A DNA stretch of 64,000 nucleotides, from assembly GCF_030733205.1 (NCBI RefSeq), contig NZ_JASHJL010000008.1, positions 124,001 through 188,000 of the forward strand, written 5' to 3'. Position numbers and translations under genes: made by a program. The notes beneath the pieces are model-generated. The model was given only the letters and a program-made list of their open reading frames with translations. It did not search any database and was not told where the DNA came from. Shown piece after piece: positions 25,174 through 33,895 of this stretch (position 1 is its first letter; the number at the start of each line of letters is the position of its first letter). The DNA is from Mameliella sp. MMSF_3455. Lineage in GTDB: Bacteria; Pseudomonadota; Alphaproteobacteria; Rhodobacterales; Rhodobacteraceae.

Positions 25174-25830
25174 TCAGATCGGCTCGATCAAATCGGGGCC
25201 GCTGGCACGGTTCGAATTCACCGCGGGGTCGACCCGGTAGAACTCCAGCGCGTCCTTTGGCGCGGGCCGCATCAAGGTCGCGGCGCCATGCCCCTCTTCG
25301 CCCAGCCATTTGGCCCAGTCCTGCGGGTCCAGCACCACGGGCATCCGGTGATGGATCTTTGACATGGCCGTACTGGCGCCGCAGGTGACGATGGCGCAGG
25401 TTCGATAGGCCAGCCCGTCGCGTTCCCAGTCCTGCCAGACACCGGCAAAGACCAGCGGACCTTCGCCCGAGGGATGGATGTACCAGGGCAGCCGGTTTCC
25501 CTCGGCGTCCTTTGTCCATTCATAGAACCCAGTGCAGGGAATCAGGCAGCGACGCTCGCGGCAGGCTGCCTTGAAGGCGGGTTTCTCGGCGATCGTCTCT
25601 GCCCGCGCATTGATCAGCAGCGGGCCACCGTTGGGGGCCTTGTACCAATGCGGCAGGAACCCCCAGCGCATCGAAACCAGCCGCCGACCGGCCTCTTCCA
25701 TGACGACGTGGATGTCGTTGGTCGGGCAGATGTTGTAGTTGGGCACCTCTGGCAGGTCGTTGGCGGGCACTGCGTCGAACAGCTGCGCCATCGCGTCCGG
25801 GGGCAGGGTGACCGCGAACCGCCCGCACAT
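25174..25830 (-). CDS. SRAP domain protein (HMCES/YedK family)
   Basis: A 218-residue SOS-response-associated peptidase family protein that covalently captures abasic sites in single-stranded DNA. The essential Cys2 follows the initiator methionine (MCGRFAVTLP), and the other active-site residues are visible: N74 in LLINARAETI, E104 in CTGFYEW and H161 in KIHHRMPVVL. The length is typical. It is convergent with the otn operon and followed on the same strand by nothing; upstream on the same strand a methyltransferase ends 3 bp before its start, so the two are probably co-transcribed. Confidence 0.92.
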   Translation of the reverse strand: MCGRFAVTLPPDAMAQLFDAVPANDLPEVPNYNICPTNDIHVVMEEAGRRLVSMRWGFLPHWYKAPNGGPLLINARAETIAEKPAFKAACRERRCLIPCTGFYEWTKDAEGNRLPWYIHPSGEGPLVFAGVWQDWERDGLAYRTCAIVTCGASTAMSKIHHRMPVVLDPQDWAKWLGEEGHGAATLMRPAPKDALEFYRVDPAVNSNRASGPDLIEPI

Positions 25831-25833
25831 CGC

Positions 25834-27027
25834 CTAGAGCCCGAAGCGCGAGTAATGCAGCAGCCCCCAGGCGGTCAGCTCGCGTTCCAGCCGACCCCAG
25901 AGGTCGGCAAAGCGTAGCGGGTCAAGCTTGGAGACCTGCTGGATCTGGGCGATGCTGCGGCGATTGTCGATGGCGGCCATGAGCGGCGCGCATTCGCGCG
26001 GCAGGCGGATCTGCACGTCCGCCTCCTTCAGCGTGATGGGCAGCGGGCGGCCCTGTGCAATCGCCTGGGCGGGACGGCGCATGTCGCTGGTGGGCGAGCG
26101 CGGGATCAGGCTCTGGCGCGCGCCGCGGGCGATGGGGCGGTCCTCGTCCGCGGGAACAAGGTAGCCCAGGTGTTTCTTCAACGTGCCGCGCAGTTTCTCG
26201 GCCTGGGCCATCGCGGTCGCGTCGTCCATGCCCTTGGGGCGCTCGGTGATGCGGGCGAGATCATACAGCCCGGGTTGCAGCAGCGCCTGCAGCTTCCAGC
26301 CGGTGTTGTCGAGGGTCTGCATCAGCCGGGGAATGTCGAAAGGCGTATCCTGCCCGTGCAGCAGCAGATCGTAGAAACCCGCGTCGCTTTGTTCGTGGTC
26401 GGTGACGTTGATGTTGGCGGCAAAGGGGTGCCCCTTGTGCAGCCCGCCGACGATCTTCTTTGCCTTGGCCAGACGTGCCTGCGGGGCCATGCCGTCGAAG
26501 AGCGCGCCAAAGGCCTCTTGCAGCTGGTAGATCCCGGAGCGGCCATAGGGGGCATAGACCATGAAACCCATCCCGCCCCCCGGCGCCACGGCGGCGCGCA
26601 GCGCGGCAAAGCCCGCGTCCGGGTCGGGCAGGTGGTGCAGCACGCCGCAGCAGTCGATGTAGTCGAACTGCCCAAGCTCTGCGGCGTCCAGCAGGCTGCC
26701 GGTGACGAAGGTGATGCCGGTCAGGCCGCGCGCCTTGGCCCGTGCCTCGGCAATCTCGCGCGAGGCGGTGGAGAGATCGACATAGGTGATTTCGTAGGGC
26801 GCGCGCGCGCTGGTCATCATCTGGGCGATCTGGATCAGCGCGTCGCCGGTGCCGCCCCCGGCCACCAGTACGCGGAGCGGTTGCGACCAGTCGCGCTGGC
26901 CGCCGAACAGGTAGTGGTCGATTTCAAGCGGGTGCGAGGGAGAGCCGGTGATCAGCCGCTTTTTCTCATCCTCCGGGCGCCTTTCCGGGTAGGGATAGCT
27001 TTCGTACTGTTCCTTGACCGATACCAT
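25834..27027 (-). CDS. Class I SAM-dependent methyltransferase
   Basis: A 397-residue protein with an N-terminal class I methyltransferase domain: motif I LRVLVAGGGTGDALIQIAQ at about residues 51-69, an acidic motif II in EITYVDLSTASREIAEAR, and motif IV in YIDCCGVLHHLPDPDAGF. The N-terminal YESYPYPERRPEDEK is typical of this group, and the C-terminal 120 residues form a separate domain ending in a PqqD-like segment (LPRECAPLMAAIDNRRSIAQ). The substrate is unknown; small metabolites or peptides are usual for such enzymes. It ends 3 bp before the SRAP gene. I see no sign of transfer. Confidence 0.85.
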   Translation of the reverse strand: MVSVKEQYESYPYPERRPEDEKKRLITGSPSHPLEIDHYLFGGQRDWSQPLRVLVAGGGTGDALIQIAQMMTSARAPYEITYVDLSTASREIAEARAKARGLTGITFVTGSLLDAAELGQFDYIDCCGVLHHLPDPDAGFAALRAAVAPGGGMGFMVYAPYGRSGIYQLQEAFGALFDGMAPQARLAKAKKIVGGLHKGHPFAANINVTDHEQSDAGFYDLLLHGQDTPFDIPRLMQTLDNTGWKLQALLQPGLYDLARITERPKGMDDATAMAQAEKLRGTLKKHLGYLVPADEDRPIARGARQSLIPRSPTSDMRRPAQAIAQGRPLPITLKEADVQIRLPRECAPLMAAIDNRRSIAQIQQVSKLDPLRFADLWGRLERELTAWGLLHYSRFGL

Positions 27028-27120
27028 GCGCGCCTCCGTGACCTAGGGACAAGGGTTTGCCCAAAAGGCGCGCCGGGAACAAGCCCGGATATGACCGGGC
27101 GCGCAGCGGCGAAAGACGCC

Positions 27121-27423
27121 TCAGCCGCGGCGCCGGGCGATTTCCAGCCGGGTTTCCAAGAGCGCGATTTCGCGGATCAAAAGGGCCCGTGCGTCACGGT
27201 CGGCGGTGTCGCGCAGGGTTTCGCGCAGGTGGGCCAGGTCGCGGGTCAGCGAGACGGCCTCCGGCACGGCGCCATTTTCCTTGAGGATGCGGGTCATGAC
27301 CGCGCCATCCGGATCATCGCAGCGCGGCAGCGGGCGCCCCGCACCTGCGAGGTTGTCGAATGCGCCGTCGCGTTCCGCAGCGGCAATGCGGGAATTGATG
27401 AGGTCGATCAGCGGGTGGTCCAT
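27121..27423 (-). CDS. DUF1992 (DnaJ-C28-like) small protein
   Basis: A 100-residue protein that matches DUF1992, the conserved domain also found in DNAJC28. Recognisable parts are HPLIDLINSRIAAAERDGAF, DNLAGAGRPLP and a C-terminal helical LETRLEIARRR. There is no J domain. The molecular function is not known. It is transcribed alone, 93 bp before the methyltransferase gene start on the same strand, and divergent from the acyl-CoA synthetase. Confidence 0.87.
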   Translation of the reverse strand: MDHPLIDLINSRIAAAERDGAFDNLAGAGRPLPRCDDPDGAVMTRILKENGAVPEAVSLTRDLAHLRETLRDTADRDARALLIREIALLETRLEIARRRG

Positions 27424-27633
27424 GCGGCGATGTTACCCCCAAACTGAGGTCCGGCAAAGTGGTCCAGGCCGGCAGGGCGCCGGACTATCGCGGCAATTCT
27501 AACCATCCGTTAACCTTTTTCGCGGAACGCGGCGTCACCGTTGAACTGCCGCTGCGTCGGCCACTCTTGCGCGGGGCGTCAAAGCCTCACACACTGCGCG
27601 GCAACGAAAACACTTTGGGGAGGAGTGGCCGAG

Positions 27634-29535
27634 ATGACCTACGCGGGCGTAGAGGATCGCAACGCAATCGAGGCAGAGATGCCCTGGGCGGAGCGGGACA
27701 TCCCGCCGACGCTCTGGGGACAGCTGTCGCGCACCGCCGACCGGTTTCCGTCGCGGCCGGCGGTCAGCTACCAGTTGCTGTCCGGCCCGCAGGACAAGGC
27801 GGAAACGCTGAGCTGGTCGCAGCTGCGTGACCAGACGGCCCAGGCCGCCAACCTGTTCCGCAGCCTGGGCATCGGCGAGAACGACGTGGTCGCCTATGTA
27901 CTGCCGAACTGCAACGAGACCATCTCGACCCTGCTGGGCGGTGCCGTCGCGGGGATCGTGAACCCGATCAACCCGTTGCTGGAAGCCGAACAGATCGCCG
28001 CCATCCTGCGGGAAACCGATGCCAAGGTGGTGGTCACGCTCAAGGCCTTTCCCAAGACCGACATCGCCCAGAAGATGGCCGAGGCGGTGCGCAATGCGCC
28101 GCATGTGCACACGGTGCTGGAGGTCGACCTGAACCGCTACCTGACCCCGCCCAAAAGCTGGATCGTGCCGCTGGTGCGGCCCAGGAACCCCGGCAACCAT
28201 CACGCTGACGTCAAGGATTTCCGCAAGGAATTGGCCAAGCACGCCAAGACGCTGGGCTTTGCCGACAGCGCCGGCAACCGGGTTGCGGCCTATTTCCATA
28301 CCGGCGGCACCACGGGTATGCCCAAGGTGGCGCAGCACACCTACGAGGGGATGTTGTACAACGGCTGGCTGGGTGACAGGCTGCTGTTCACCGAGGAAGA
28401 CAGCGTGATGTGCCCGCTGCCGCTGTTCCATGTCTTTGCCTGTCACGTCATCCTGATGGCGATGGTCTTTTCCGGCGCGCATGTGGTGTTCCCCACGCCT
28501 GCGGGCTATCGCGGCGACGGAGTCATGGACAACTTCTGGAAGCTCTGCGCGCGCTGGAAGACGACCTTTGTCATCACCGTGCCCACCGCCGTTTCGGCGC
28601 TTATGCAGCGCAAGGTGGATGCCGACATCACCAGCATCAAGACCGCTTTTTCCGGGTCCGCACCGATGCCGTTGGAACTGTTCAAGCGGTTCGAAAGCGC
28701 CTGCGGCGTCACGGTCTGCGAGGGGTATGGCCTGACCGAGGCAACCTGCCTGGTGGCGGTGAACCCGCCCGACGGGGCCAAGAAGGTGGGATCGGTCGGG
28801 ATCCCCTTCCCCTACACGGATGTGCGGATCATCAAGGTGGCGCATGGCGAACCGGTGGAATGCGAGGTGGACGAGATCGGAGAGATCTGCGTGTCGAACC
28901 CCGGGGTTTATGCCGGCAAGACCTATACCGAGGCGGCCAAGAACGTCGACCTGTTCCACTATGGCACCCATTTGCGCACCGGCGACCTGGGCCGCAAGGA
29001 CGCGGATGGCTACCTGTGGATCACCGGGCGGGCCAAGGACCTGATCATTCGCGGCGGCCACAACATCGACCCGGCCGAGATCGAGGAGGCGCTGCTGGCG
29101 CATCCGGCGGTTGCGTTTGCCGGTGCCATCGGTCAGCCTGACTCGCATTCCGGCGAATTGCCCTGTGCCTTTGTCGAACTGGTGGACGGGGCCGAGGTGA
29201 CAGAGGCGGAACTGCTGGAGCATGCGCGCGTGCACGTGCATGAGCGCGCCGCCCACCCCAAGCACATGACAATCCTGCCGGAACTGCCCAAGACCGCCGT
29301 GGGCAAGGTGTTCAAGCCCGACCTGCGCAAACACGCGATCACCCGGGTCTACAACGGCGCGCTGGAAAAGGCGGGCTGTGCCGCGCGTGTCGTCTCGGTG
29401 ATCGACGACAAGAGCCGGGGATTGGTCGCGCAGGTCGCGCCCAACGGTGCCGACGAGGCGCAGATCGGCGAGGTCCTGGGCGGCTTTACCCGGCCCTGGG
29501 AGAAGGCCGGGCAGGGTACGGCGACTGCGGTCTGA
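27634..29535 (+). CDS. Acyl-CoA synthetase (AMP-forming)
   Basis: A 633-residue ANL-superfamily ligase that activates a carboxylic acid to its acyl-CoA through an acyl-adenylate. The motifs are complete: P-loop-like YFHTGGTTGMPKVAQHT, YGLTEATCL, TGDLGRKDADGYLWITG, GRAKDLIIRGGHNIDPAE and the catalytic lysine in PKTAVGKVFKPDLRK. The length suits medium- or long-chain enzymes, and the chain length cannot be read. The ATG at 27634 follows GGGGAGGAG. The gene is monocistronic, with a convergent amidase ending 3 bp after it. Candidates for downstream use include the acyl-CoA dehydrogenase at 7.9 kb. Confidence 0.92.
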   Translation: MTYAGVEDRNAIEAEMPWAERDIPPTLWGQLSRTADRFPSRPAVSYQLLSGPQDKAETLSWSQLRDQTAQAANLFRSLGIGENDVVAYVLPNCNETISTLLGGAVAGIVNPINPLLEAEQIAAILRETDAKVVVTLKAFPKTDIAQKMAEAVRNAPHVHTVLEVDLNRYLTPPKSWIVPLVRPRNPGNHHADVKDFRKELAKHAKTLGFADSAGNRVAAYFHTGGTTGMPKVAQHTYEGMLYNGWLGDRLLFTEEDSVMCPLPLFHVFACHVILMAMVFSGAHVVFPTPAGYRGDGVMDNFWKLCARWKTTFVITVPTAVSALMQRKVDADITSIKTAFSGSAPMPLELFKRFESACGVTVCEGYGLTEATCLVAVNPPDGAKKVGSVGIPFPYTDVRIIKVAHGEPVECEVDEIGEICVSNPGVYAGKTYTEAAKNVDLFHYGTHLRTGDLGRKDADGYLWITGRAKDLIIRGGHNIDPAEIEEALLAHPAVAFAGAIGQPDSHSGELPCAFVELVDGAEVTEAELLEHARVHVHERAAHPKHMTILPELPKTAVGKVFKPDLRKHAITRVYNGALEKAGCAARVVSVIDDKSRGLVAQVAPNGADEAQIGEVLGGFTRPWEKAGQGTATAV

Positions 29536-29538
29536 CCG

Positions 29539-30969
29539 TCAGGCGGTGTGGGTCACCACGGGGTCGATCGGTGTACCGCCGACCTCGATGGCCTGCTCCA
29601 GCCGTCGGGCGATCTGCAAAAGCCGCGCCTCGCCCCGTGGTGGGCCGATCAGTTGCAGGCCCACCGGCAACCCGCGCGCATCGCGGCCCACGGGCAGCGA
29701 CATCGCAGGCAGTCCACAGAGCGTGGCGAGGAAGGCAAAGCGCAGCCAATCGAGGTAATCCGTACTGGCAACGCCGGCGATTTCCGGCGGGTACTCGCTC
29801 TCGACCGGAAGCGGCCCGATGCCGGTCACCGGGCAGGCCAGCACATCGACCCGTTCGAGATACTGGCGCATCGTCTCGTACAGGCGGGCGCGGGCCAGGT
29901 TGGCATCGGCGATTTTATCTACCGTCAGCTTGCCGCCCTGGGCGATGTTTGCCTTCAGGGTGGGTTTGTAGCGCGAGGTGATCGCCTCGGGCGTGGCGCG
30001 ATAGCCGGTCCACATGCCAAGCGCGCGGAAGGTGCGGAAGGTACTCTCGATCCCGGGCAGGTCGGGTGTCTCCTCGACGATTTCCACGTCGGGTGCCTGC
30101 AATCGGGTGAGTGCGGCGGCAAGGATCTGGGCCATCTCCGGTTCGACCGGGGCCAGCCCGCCAAGATCCGGCGCAAAGCCGATGCGGACCGGACCGGGAT
30201 CGCGGCGGCAGTTGTCCAGGTAGCCCCCGGCGGCGGGCGGGAAAGAGATCGGCGAAACCGGGTCGAACCCGCTCAGCGCATCAAGCAAGAGCGCGCAGTC
30301 CTCGACCGTGCGCGCCATCGGACCCTCGACGCCGAAGGGGTTGAACCCGTCACCGCCCGGGCTGGCGACGATACCGGGCGAGGGCCGCAGGCCGACGATC
30401 CCGCAAAAGCTGGCGGGCGTGCGCAGGCTGCCGCCCAGGTCCGAGCCCTGGCTGAGCCAGACTTCGCCCGCAGCCAGACCGGCCGCAGCCCCGCCGGAGG
30501 AACCGCCCGCATTCATGGTGGTGTCCCAGGGGTTGCGGGTGGCGCCGAAGACCGGGTTGAAGGTATTGGCGCCGGCGCCCATTTCGGGCGTGTTCGTCTT
30601 GCCCACCACCACGGCGCCGCGGGATTCAAGGCGCGTGACCAGCGGGTCCGACGCTTTGGGAACGAAATCCGCAAGGCCGGGCGTGCCGAAAGTCGTGCGT
30701 ACCCCGGCGACCGGGGTCAGGTCCTTGATCCCGATGGGCAGACCTCCCAGCAGGCTGGTGGCCGTCGCCTCTATGGCGGCCTCGCGGGCGCGCTCTGGGC
30801 AGGGGGTCACGAGGGCATTGATCGCCGGCGACGTCTGTTCGATCCGGGTCAGGCTGGCGTCCAGCAACTCGCTCGGGCTGACCTCGCCACGTTTCAACAG
30901 ATCGACCGCCTCGCAGGCGGTCAGGCGGCAAAGCTCGGGGCCGGAAAAGCCGGGATCAGCAGTCACCAT
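29539..30969 (-). CDS. Amidase (amidase signature family)
   Basis: A 476-residue amidase signature enzyme that hydrolyses a carboxamide, or acts as a related C-N hydrolase. The catalytic Ser-cisSer-Lys triad is visible: lysine in LPIGIKDLTPVAGVRT, the first serine in MNAGGSSGGAAAGLAAG, and the nucleophile region SQGSDLGGSLRTPASFCG. There is no partner gatB/gatC, and the sequence is not GatA-like in context, so this is a catabolic amidase. The ATG at 30969 is used; a GTG four codons upstream (30981) is also possible. In either case the start lies inside the end of the ArsR gene, implying co-transcription with that regulator. Confidence 0.9.
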   Translation of the reverse strand: MVTADPGFSGPELCRLTACEAVDLLKRGEVSPSELLDASLTRIEQTSPAINALVTPCPERAREAAIEATATSLLGGLPIGIKDLTPVAGVRTTFGTPGLADFVPKASDPLVTRLESRGAVVVGKTNTPEMGAGANTFNPVFGATRNPWDTTMNAGGSSGGAAAGLAAGEVWLSQGSDLGGSLRTPASFCGIVGLRPSPGIVASPGGDGFNPFGVEGPMARTVEDCALLLDALSGFDPVSPISFPPAAGGYLDNCRRDPGPVRIGFAPDLGGLAPVEPEMAQILAAALTRLQAPDVEIVEETPDLPGIESTFRTFRALGMWTGYRATPEAITSRYKPTLKANIAQGGKLTVDKIADANLARARLYETMRQYLERVDVLACPVTGIGPLPVESEYPPEIAGVASTDYLDWLRFAFLATLCGLPAMSLPVGRDARGLPVGLQLIGPPRGEARLLQIARRLEQAIEVGGTPIDPVVTHTA

Positions 30970-31291
30970 CGGGCTGTTCACAGAAAATGTCGTAGAGAAG
31001 GCCGATCACCCGGCTCGTGTTTTCGTCGGCAAGGCTGTAGTAGATCGTCTTGCCGTCGCGCCGGGTCTTCACAAGGCCTTCTTCGCGCAGGCGGGCCAGC
31101 ATCTGGCTGACCGCCGCCTGTCGGATTCCCAGCAGGACTTCCAGTTCACCAACCGATTTCTCGCTCGACCCGAGATGGCAGAGGATCATCAGCCGCCCTT
31201 CATGTGCCAGCGTCTTTAGAAAGGCCGCGGCGTGCTGGGCATTGGTTTGCATTTCCTCCGGCGGAGGCGGCAGTTTCGTCTGGTCTTCCAT
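30956..31291 (-). CDS. ArsR family regulator with SqrR/BigR-type cysteine pair
   Basis: A 111-residue winged-helix repressor. The DNA-binding part is SVGELEVLLGIRQAAVSQML with LVKTRRDGKTIYYSL. Two cysteines, C38 (MILCHLGSS) and C104 (YDIFCEQ), sit exactly 66 residues apart, as do Cys41 and Cys107 of the persulfide sensor SqrR; a third, C111, is the last residue. Sequence around the first cysteine (LKTLAHEGRLMILCHL) also matches BigR/SqrR. It may therefore sense sulfane sulfur rather than arsenic. No sulfide quinone reductase gene is adjacent; the coupled downstream gene is the amidase. Confidence 0.87.
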   Translation of the reverse strand: MEDQTKLPPPPEEMQTNAQHAAAFLKTLAHEGRLMILCHLGSSEKSVGELEVLLGIRQAAVSQMLARLREEGLVKTRRDGKTIYYSLADENTSRVIGLLYDIFCEQPDGDC

Positions 31292-31351
31292 GTGACTCGC
31301 GTCTTGATCGGTTGCTCCAATATAGCTCGCCGCTCGGGAAAGACCAGATCA

Positions 31352-32584
31352 TCAGTCTGTCAGGGGCGGCGCGCCGCCCTGGAAGGCATTGCCAAGGGCG
31401 TAATCGCAGGGCGCGTCCTGCATCTGCAGGTGCAGATCGCCGCCGGTATAGGGATGCGCGCGGGCCAGGTCCTCGTCCACCTCGATGCCCAGGCCAGGCG
31501 CGGTGGGCGCGGGGACGAAACCGTTGTCGAGCGTTATCGTGTTCTTGATGAGCGCGGCGTGGAAGGGGGTCTCGATGGTTTCGGCGAGCAGCAGGTTGGG
31601 GATGGAAACCGCAAGCTGGATGTTGGCCGCCCATTCGATCGGACCGGCATAGAGATGCGGCGCCATTTCCGCGTTGAAAGTCTCGGCCATCGCGGCCAGC
31701 TTGCGCATCTCCCAGATGCCGCCGGCGCGGCCAAGCGCCGGTTGCAGGATTTTCGCCCCGCCGCTGCGCAGCAATGTGGCGAATTCGGCGCGTGTGGTCA
31801 GGCGTTCGCCGGTGGCGACGGGCACGCGCACCGCGCGGGCCACCTCGGCGAACTCCAGCAGGTTGTCCGGTGGCACCGGCTCTTCGAACCAGAGCGGCAG
31901 GTAGGGCTCGATCGCCTGTCCCAGGCGGATGGCACCCGCGGTGGTGAACTGGCCGTGGGTGCCGAACAGCAGGTCCGCCCGGTCGCCCACCGCCTCGCGG
32001 ATGGCCTTGCAGAAGGCGACGGACATGGCGATGTCGCGCATGCCCGGCTGGTGCCCACCGCGCATCGTGTAAGGGCCTGCGGGATCGAACTTCACCGCCG
32101 TATAACCGCGCTCGACACAGTCGAGGGCCGATTCAGCCGCCAGCTCGGGCGAGGTCCAGAAGTCGTCCATCCGGTGCCGCGGCAGCGGGTAGAGATATGT
32201 ATAGGCGCGCACCCGTTCGTTCATCATGCCGCCGATCAGCGCCCAGACCGGCCTGTCCCGCGCCTTGCCCAGGATGTCCCAGCAGGCGATTTCCAGACCG
32301 GAAAAGGCGCCCATGACGGTCAGGTCGGGGCGCTGGGTAAAGCCCGAGGAATAGGTGCGGCGGAACATGCGCTCGATGTTCTCGGGGTTTTCGCCCTCGA
32401 AATAGCGGGCAAAGACATCGGCGATCACCGCGCGCATCGCCTCCGGCCCGACCGAGGCGGCATAGCATTCGCCCCAGCCGGTGATGCCGTTGTCGGTGGT
32501 CAGCTTGACGAGGATCCAATAGCGCCCACCCCACCCCGGTGCGGGGGGCGCGGTGATGATCACGTCAAGGTCCTGGAGTTTCAT
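31352..32584 (-). CDS. Mandelate racemase/muconate lactonizing enzyme family protein
   Basis: A 410-residue member of the enolase superfamily, which removes a proton next to a carboxylate. The N-terminal capping domain (LVKLTTDNGITGWGECYAAS) precedes a barrel domain. Visible candidates are K165 in AVKFDPAG, metal ligands E234 and E260 (LWFEEPVPP, VATGERL) and H310 in MAPHLYAG. The position that normally carries the first metal-ligand Asp reads FGTHGQF, so a different ligand may be used. A sugar-acid dehydratase or cycloisomerase is likely; the substrate is not clear. The ATG at 32584 is supported by the family start KLQDLDV. Confidence 0.87.
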   Translation of the reverse strand: MKLQDLDVIITAPPAPGWGGRYWILVKLTTDNGITGWGECYAASVGPEAMRAVIADVFARYFEGENPENIERMFRRTYSSGFTQRPDLTVMGAFSGLEIACWDILGKARDRPVWALIGGMMNERVRAYTYLYPLPRHRMDDFWTSPELAAESALDCVERGYTAVKFDPAGPYTMRGGHQPGMRDIAMSVAFCKAIREAVGDRADLLFGTHGQFTTAGAIRLGQAIEPYLPLWFEEPVPPDNLLEFAEVARAVRVPVATGERLTTRAEFATLLRSGGAKILQPALGRAGGIWEMRKLAAMAETFNAEMAPHLYAGPIEWAANIQLAVSIPNLLLAETIETPFHAALIKNTITLDNGFVPAPTAPGLGIEVDEDLARAHPYTGGDLHLQMQDAPCDYALGNAFQGGAPPLTD

Positions 32585-32611
32585 GGCCTGTCCCTGTGGC
32601 TTGCGGGGGAT

Positions 32612-32672
32612 GGGGGCTCTGCCCCCGTCTTCCTTCGGTCGACTCCCCCGAGAGTATTTTCGGCCCAAAGAA
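32612..32672. repeat. Rhodobacteraceae-type intergenic repeat with hairpin
   Basis: The stretch starts with a perfect hairpin (GGGGGCTCTGCCCCC, 32612-32626) and continues through CGGTCGACTCCCCCGAGAGT into ATTTTCGGCCCAAAGAA. From memory, very similar elements lie between genes in many Rhodobacteraceae chromosomes, often at 3' ends. Here it fills the gap between the stop of the alcohol dehydrogenase and the start of the enolase-superfamily gene and could act as a transcription terminator. Only one copy is seen in this window. Confidence 0.5.
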
Positions 32673-32693
32673 ACAGCGCGTGCGGGGCCGGGG

Positions 32694-33782
32694 TCAATGG
32701 CTGTCGAACAGGATGACGTTGCGGCGGGCGCCGCCGGTCATCGTGTCCGCGATGGCCTCGTTGATCTGGTCGAGCCGCCAGCGTCCAGACACCAGTTCAT
32801 CGAGCTTCAGGCGTCCCTGCCGGTAGAGGTCGGCCATCCAGGGGATGTCGCGCTGGATCACCACGTCGCCCATTTTCGAGCCGACCATCTGCTGGCCCAT
32901 GAAGGCGGGCACGACAGGTTCGTAGGTGGCCATCGCGCCGGAATGCGGCATCCCGATCATCACCATGCGACCGCCCCAGCCGAGGTAGCGCATGGCCTGT
33001 TCGTAGGCGGGGATCGCGCCCACGGTCACGGCAACCACGTCGGCGCCCCGGCCCAACGCGGTATGGGCCGCCTCCCAGGGCGCGTCCTGCGTGGCAAGGA
33101 TCCCGTCCGTGGCGCCGAAGGCTCGGGCGATCTCCAGTTTCTCTTCGCTCATGTCGACGGCGACGATGCGGCGGGCGCCGCCGATATGCGCGCCCTGTAT
33201 CGCGTTCAGGCCGACGCCGCCTGCGCCGATGACAACCACGTCGTCGCCCGGGCGCATCTTGCCGGCATTGATGACCGCGCCGATACCGGTGATCACGCCG
33301 CAGGCGAGCAGGCAGACGGCCTCTGGTGGCATGTCGTCGGGCAGGACGACGACCTGGCTTTGATCGACGACGACCTTTTCGGCAAAGGCACCACAGAACA
33401 TGGCCGACATCACCTCTGTGCCATCGGGCCGGGTGAGGGCGGGTGCGGTGTCGCGATCACCGATACAGATGGTCGGACGACCCGAGGCGCAGGTGGGGCA
33501 GGTGCCGCAGGCGCGGATCAGCGTGACGACGACACGGTCGCCGGTCTGCAGGCCGCTGATGCCGTCGCCCAGGGCGGTGATGCGGCCTGCGGCCTCATGG
33601 CCGTAGACCGCCGGAAGTGCGCCGCCCCAGGCGCCGGTGGCATAGGAAATATCGGAATGGCAGATAGCAACGGCCTCCAGCGTGACCTCGATCTCTCCGG
33701 CGCCGGGGGCGCGGAGGTCGAGTTCCTCGATCTGCAGGGGGGCGTCGAAGGCGGTGCAGACCGCCGCGCGGATGCGTGTCAT
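32694..33782 (-). CDS. Zinc-dependent alcohol dehydrogenase (MDR family)
   Basis: A 362-residue medium-chain dehydrogenase/reductase. Catalytic zinc ligands are in VAICHSDISYATG and VYGHEAAGRI; the four-cysteine structural zinc site is CGTCPTCASGRPTICIG. The NAD-binding Rossmann loop reads VVIGAGGVGLNAIQGAHIGG. The overall form resembles class III-like alcohol/S-hydroxymethyl dehydrogenases of the AdhC type. The ATG at 33782 fits the family start (MTRIRAAVCTAFD) and follows GGGGAGAAACC. It stands between the enolase-superfamily gene and a pca-like operon, all on the minus strand. Confidence 0.9.
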   Translation of the reverse strand: MTRIRAAVCTAFDAPLQIEELDLRAPGAGEIEVTLEAVAICHSDISYATGAWGGALPAVYGHEAAGRITALGDGISGLQTGDRVVVTLIRACGTCPTCASGRPTICIGDRDTAPALTRPDGTEVMSAMFCGAFAEKVVVDQSQVVVLPDDMPPEAVCLLACGVITGIGAVINAGKMRPGDDVVVIGAGGVGLNAIQGAHIGGARRIVAVDMSEEKLEIARAFGATDGILATQDAPWEAAHTALGRGADVVAVTVGAIPAYEQAMRYLGWGGRMVMIGMPHSGAMATYEPVVPAFMGQQMVGSKMGDVVIQRDIPWMADLYRQGRLKLDELVSGRWRLDQINEAIADTMTGGARRNVILFDSH

Positions 33783-33895
33783 GGGTTTCTCCCCGGTAAG
33801 TTGCGGGCAAGGTGCGCGGGTAGACAAGCGGGCCGCTGTTCCGAAAACGACATTACCGGGGTCGGTTGTGTTGCATGACGCGACGACAGGTTGCG

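Noticed and set aside
33791-33861. CCCCGGTAA and TTACCGGGG inverted repeat upstream of the alcohol dehydrogenase
   Set aside because: The 9-bp arms match, but they are 53 bp apart and one arm is part of the ribosome-binding region; not convincing as an operator.
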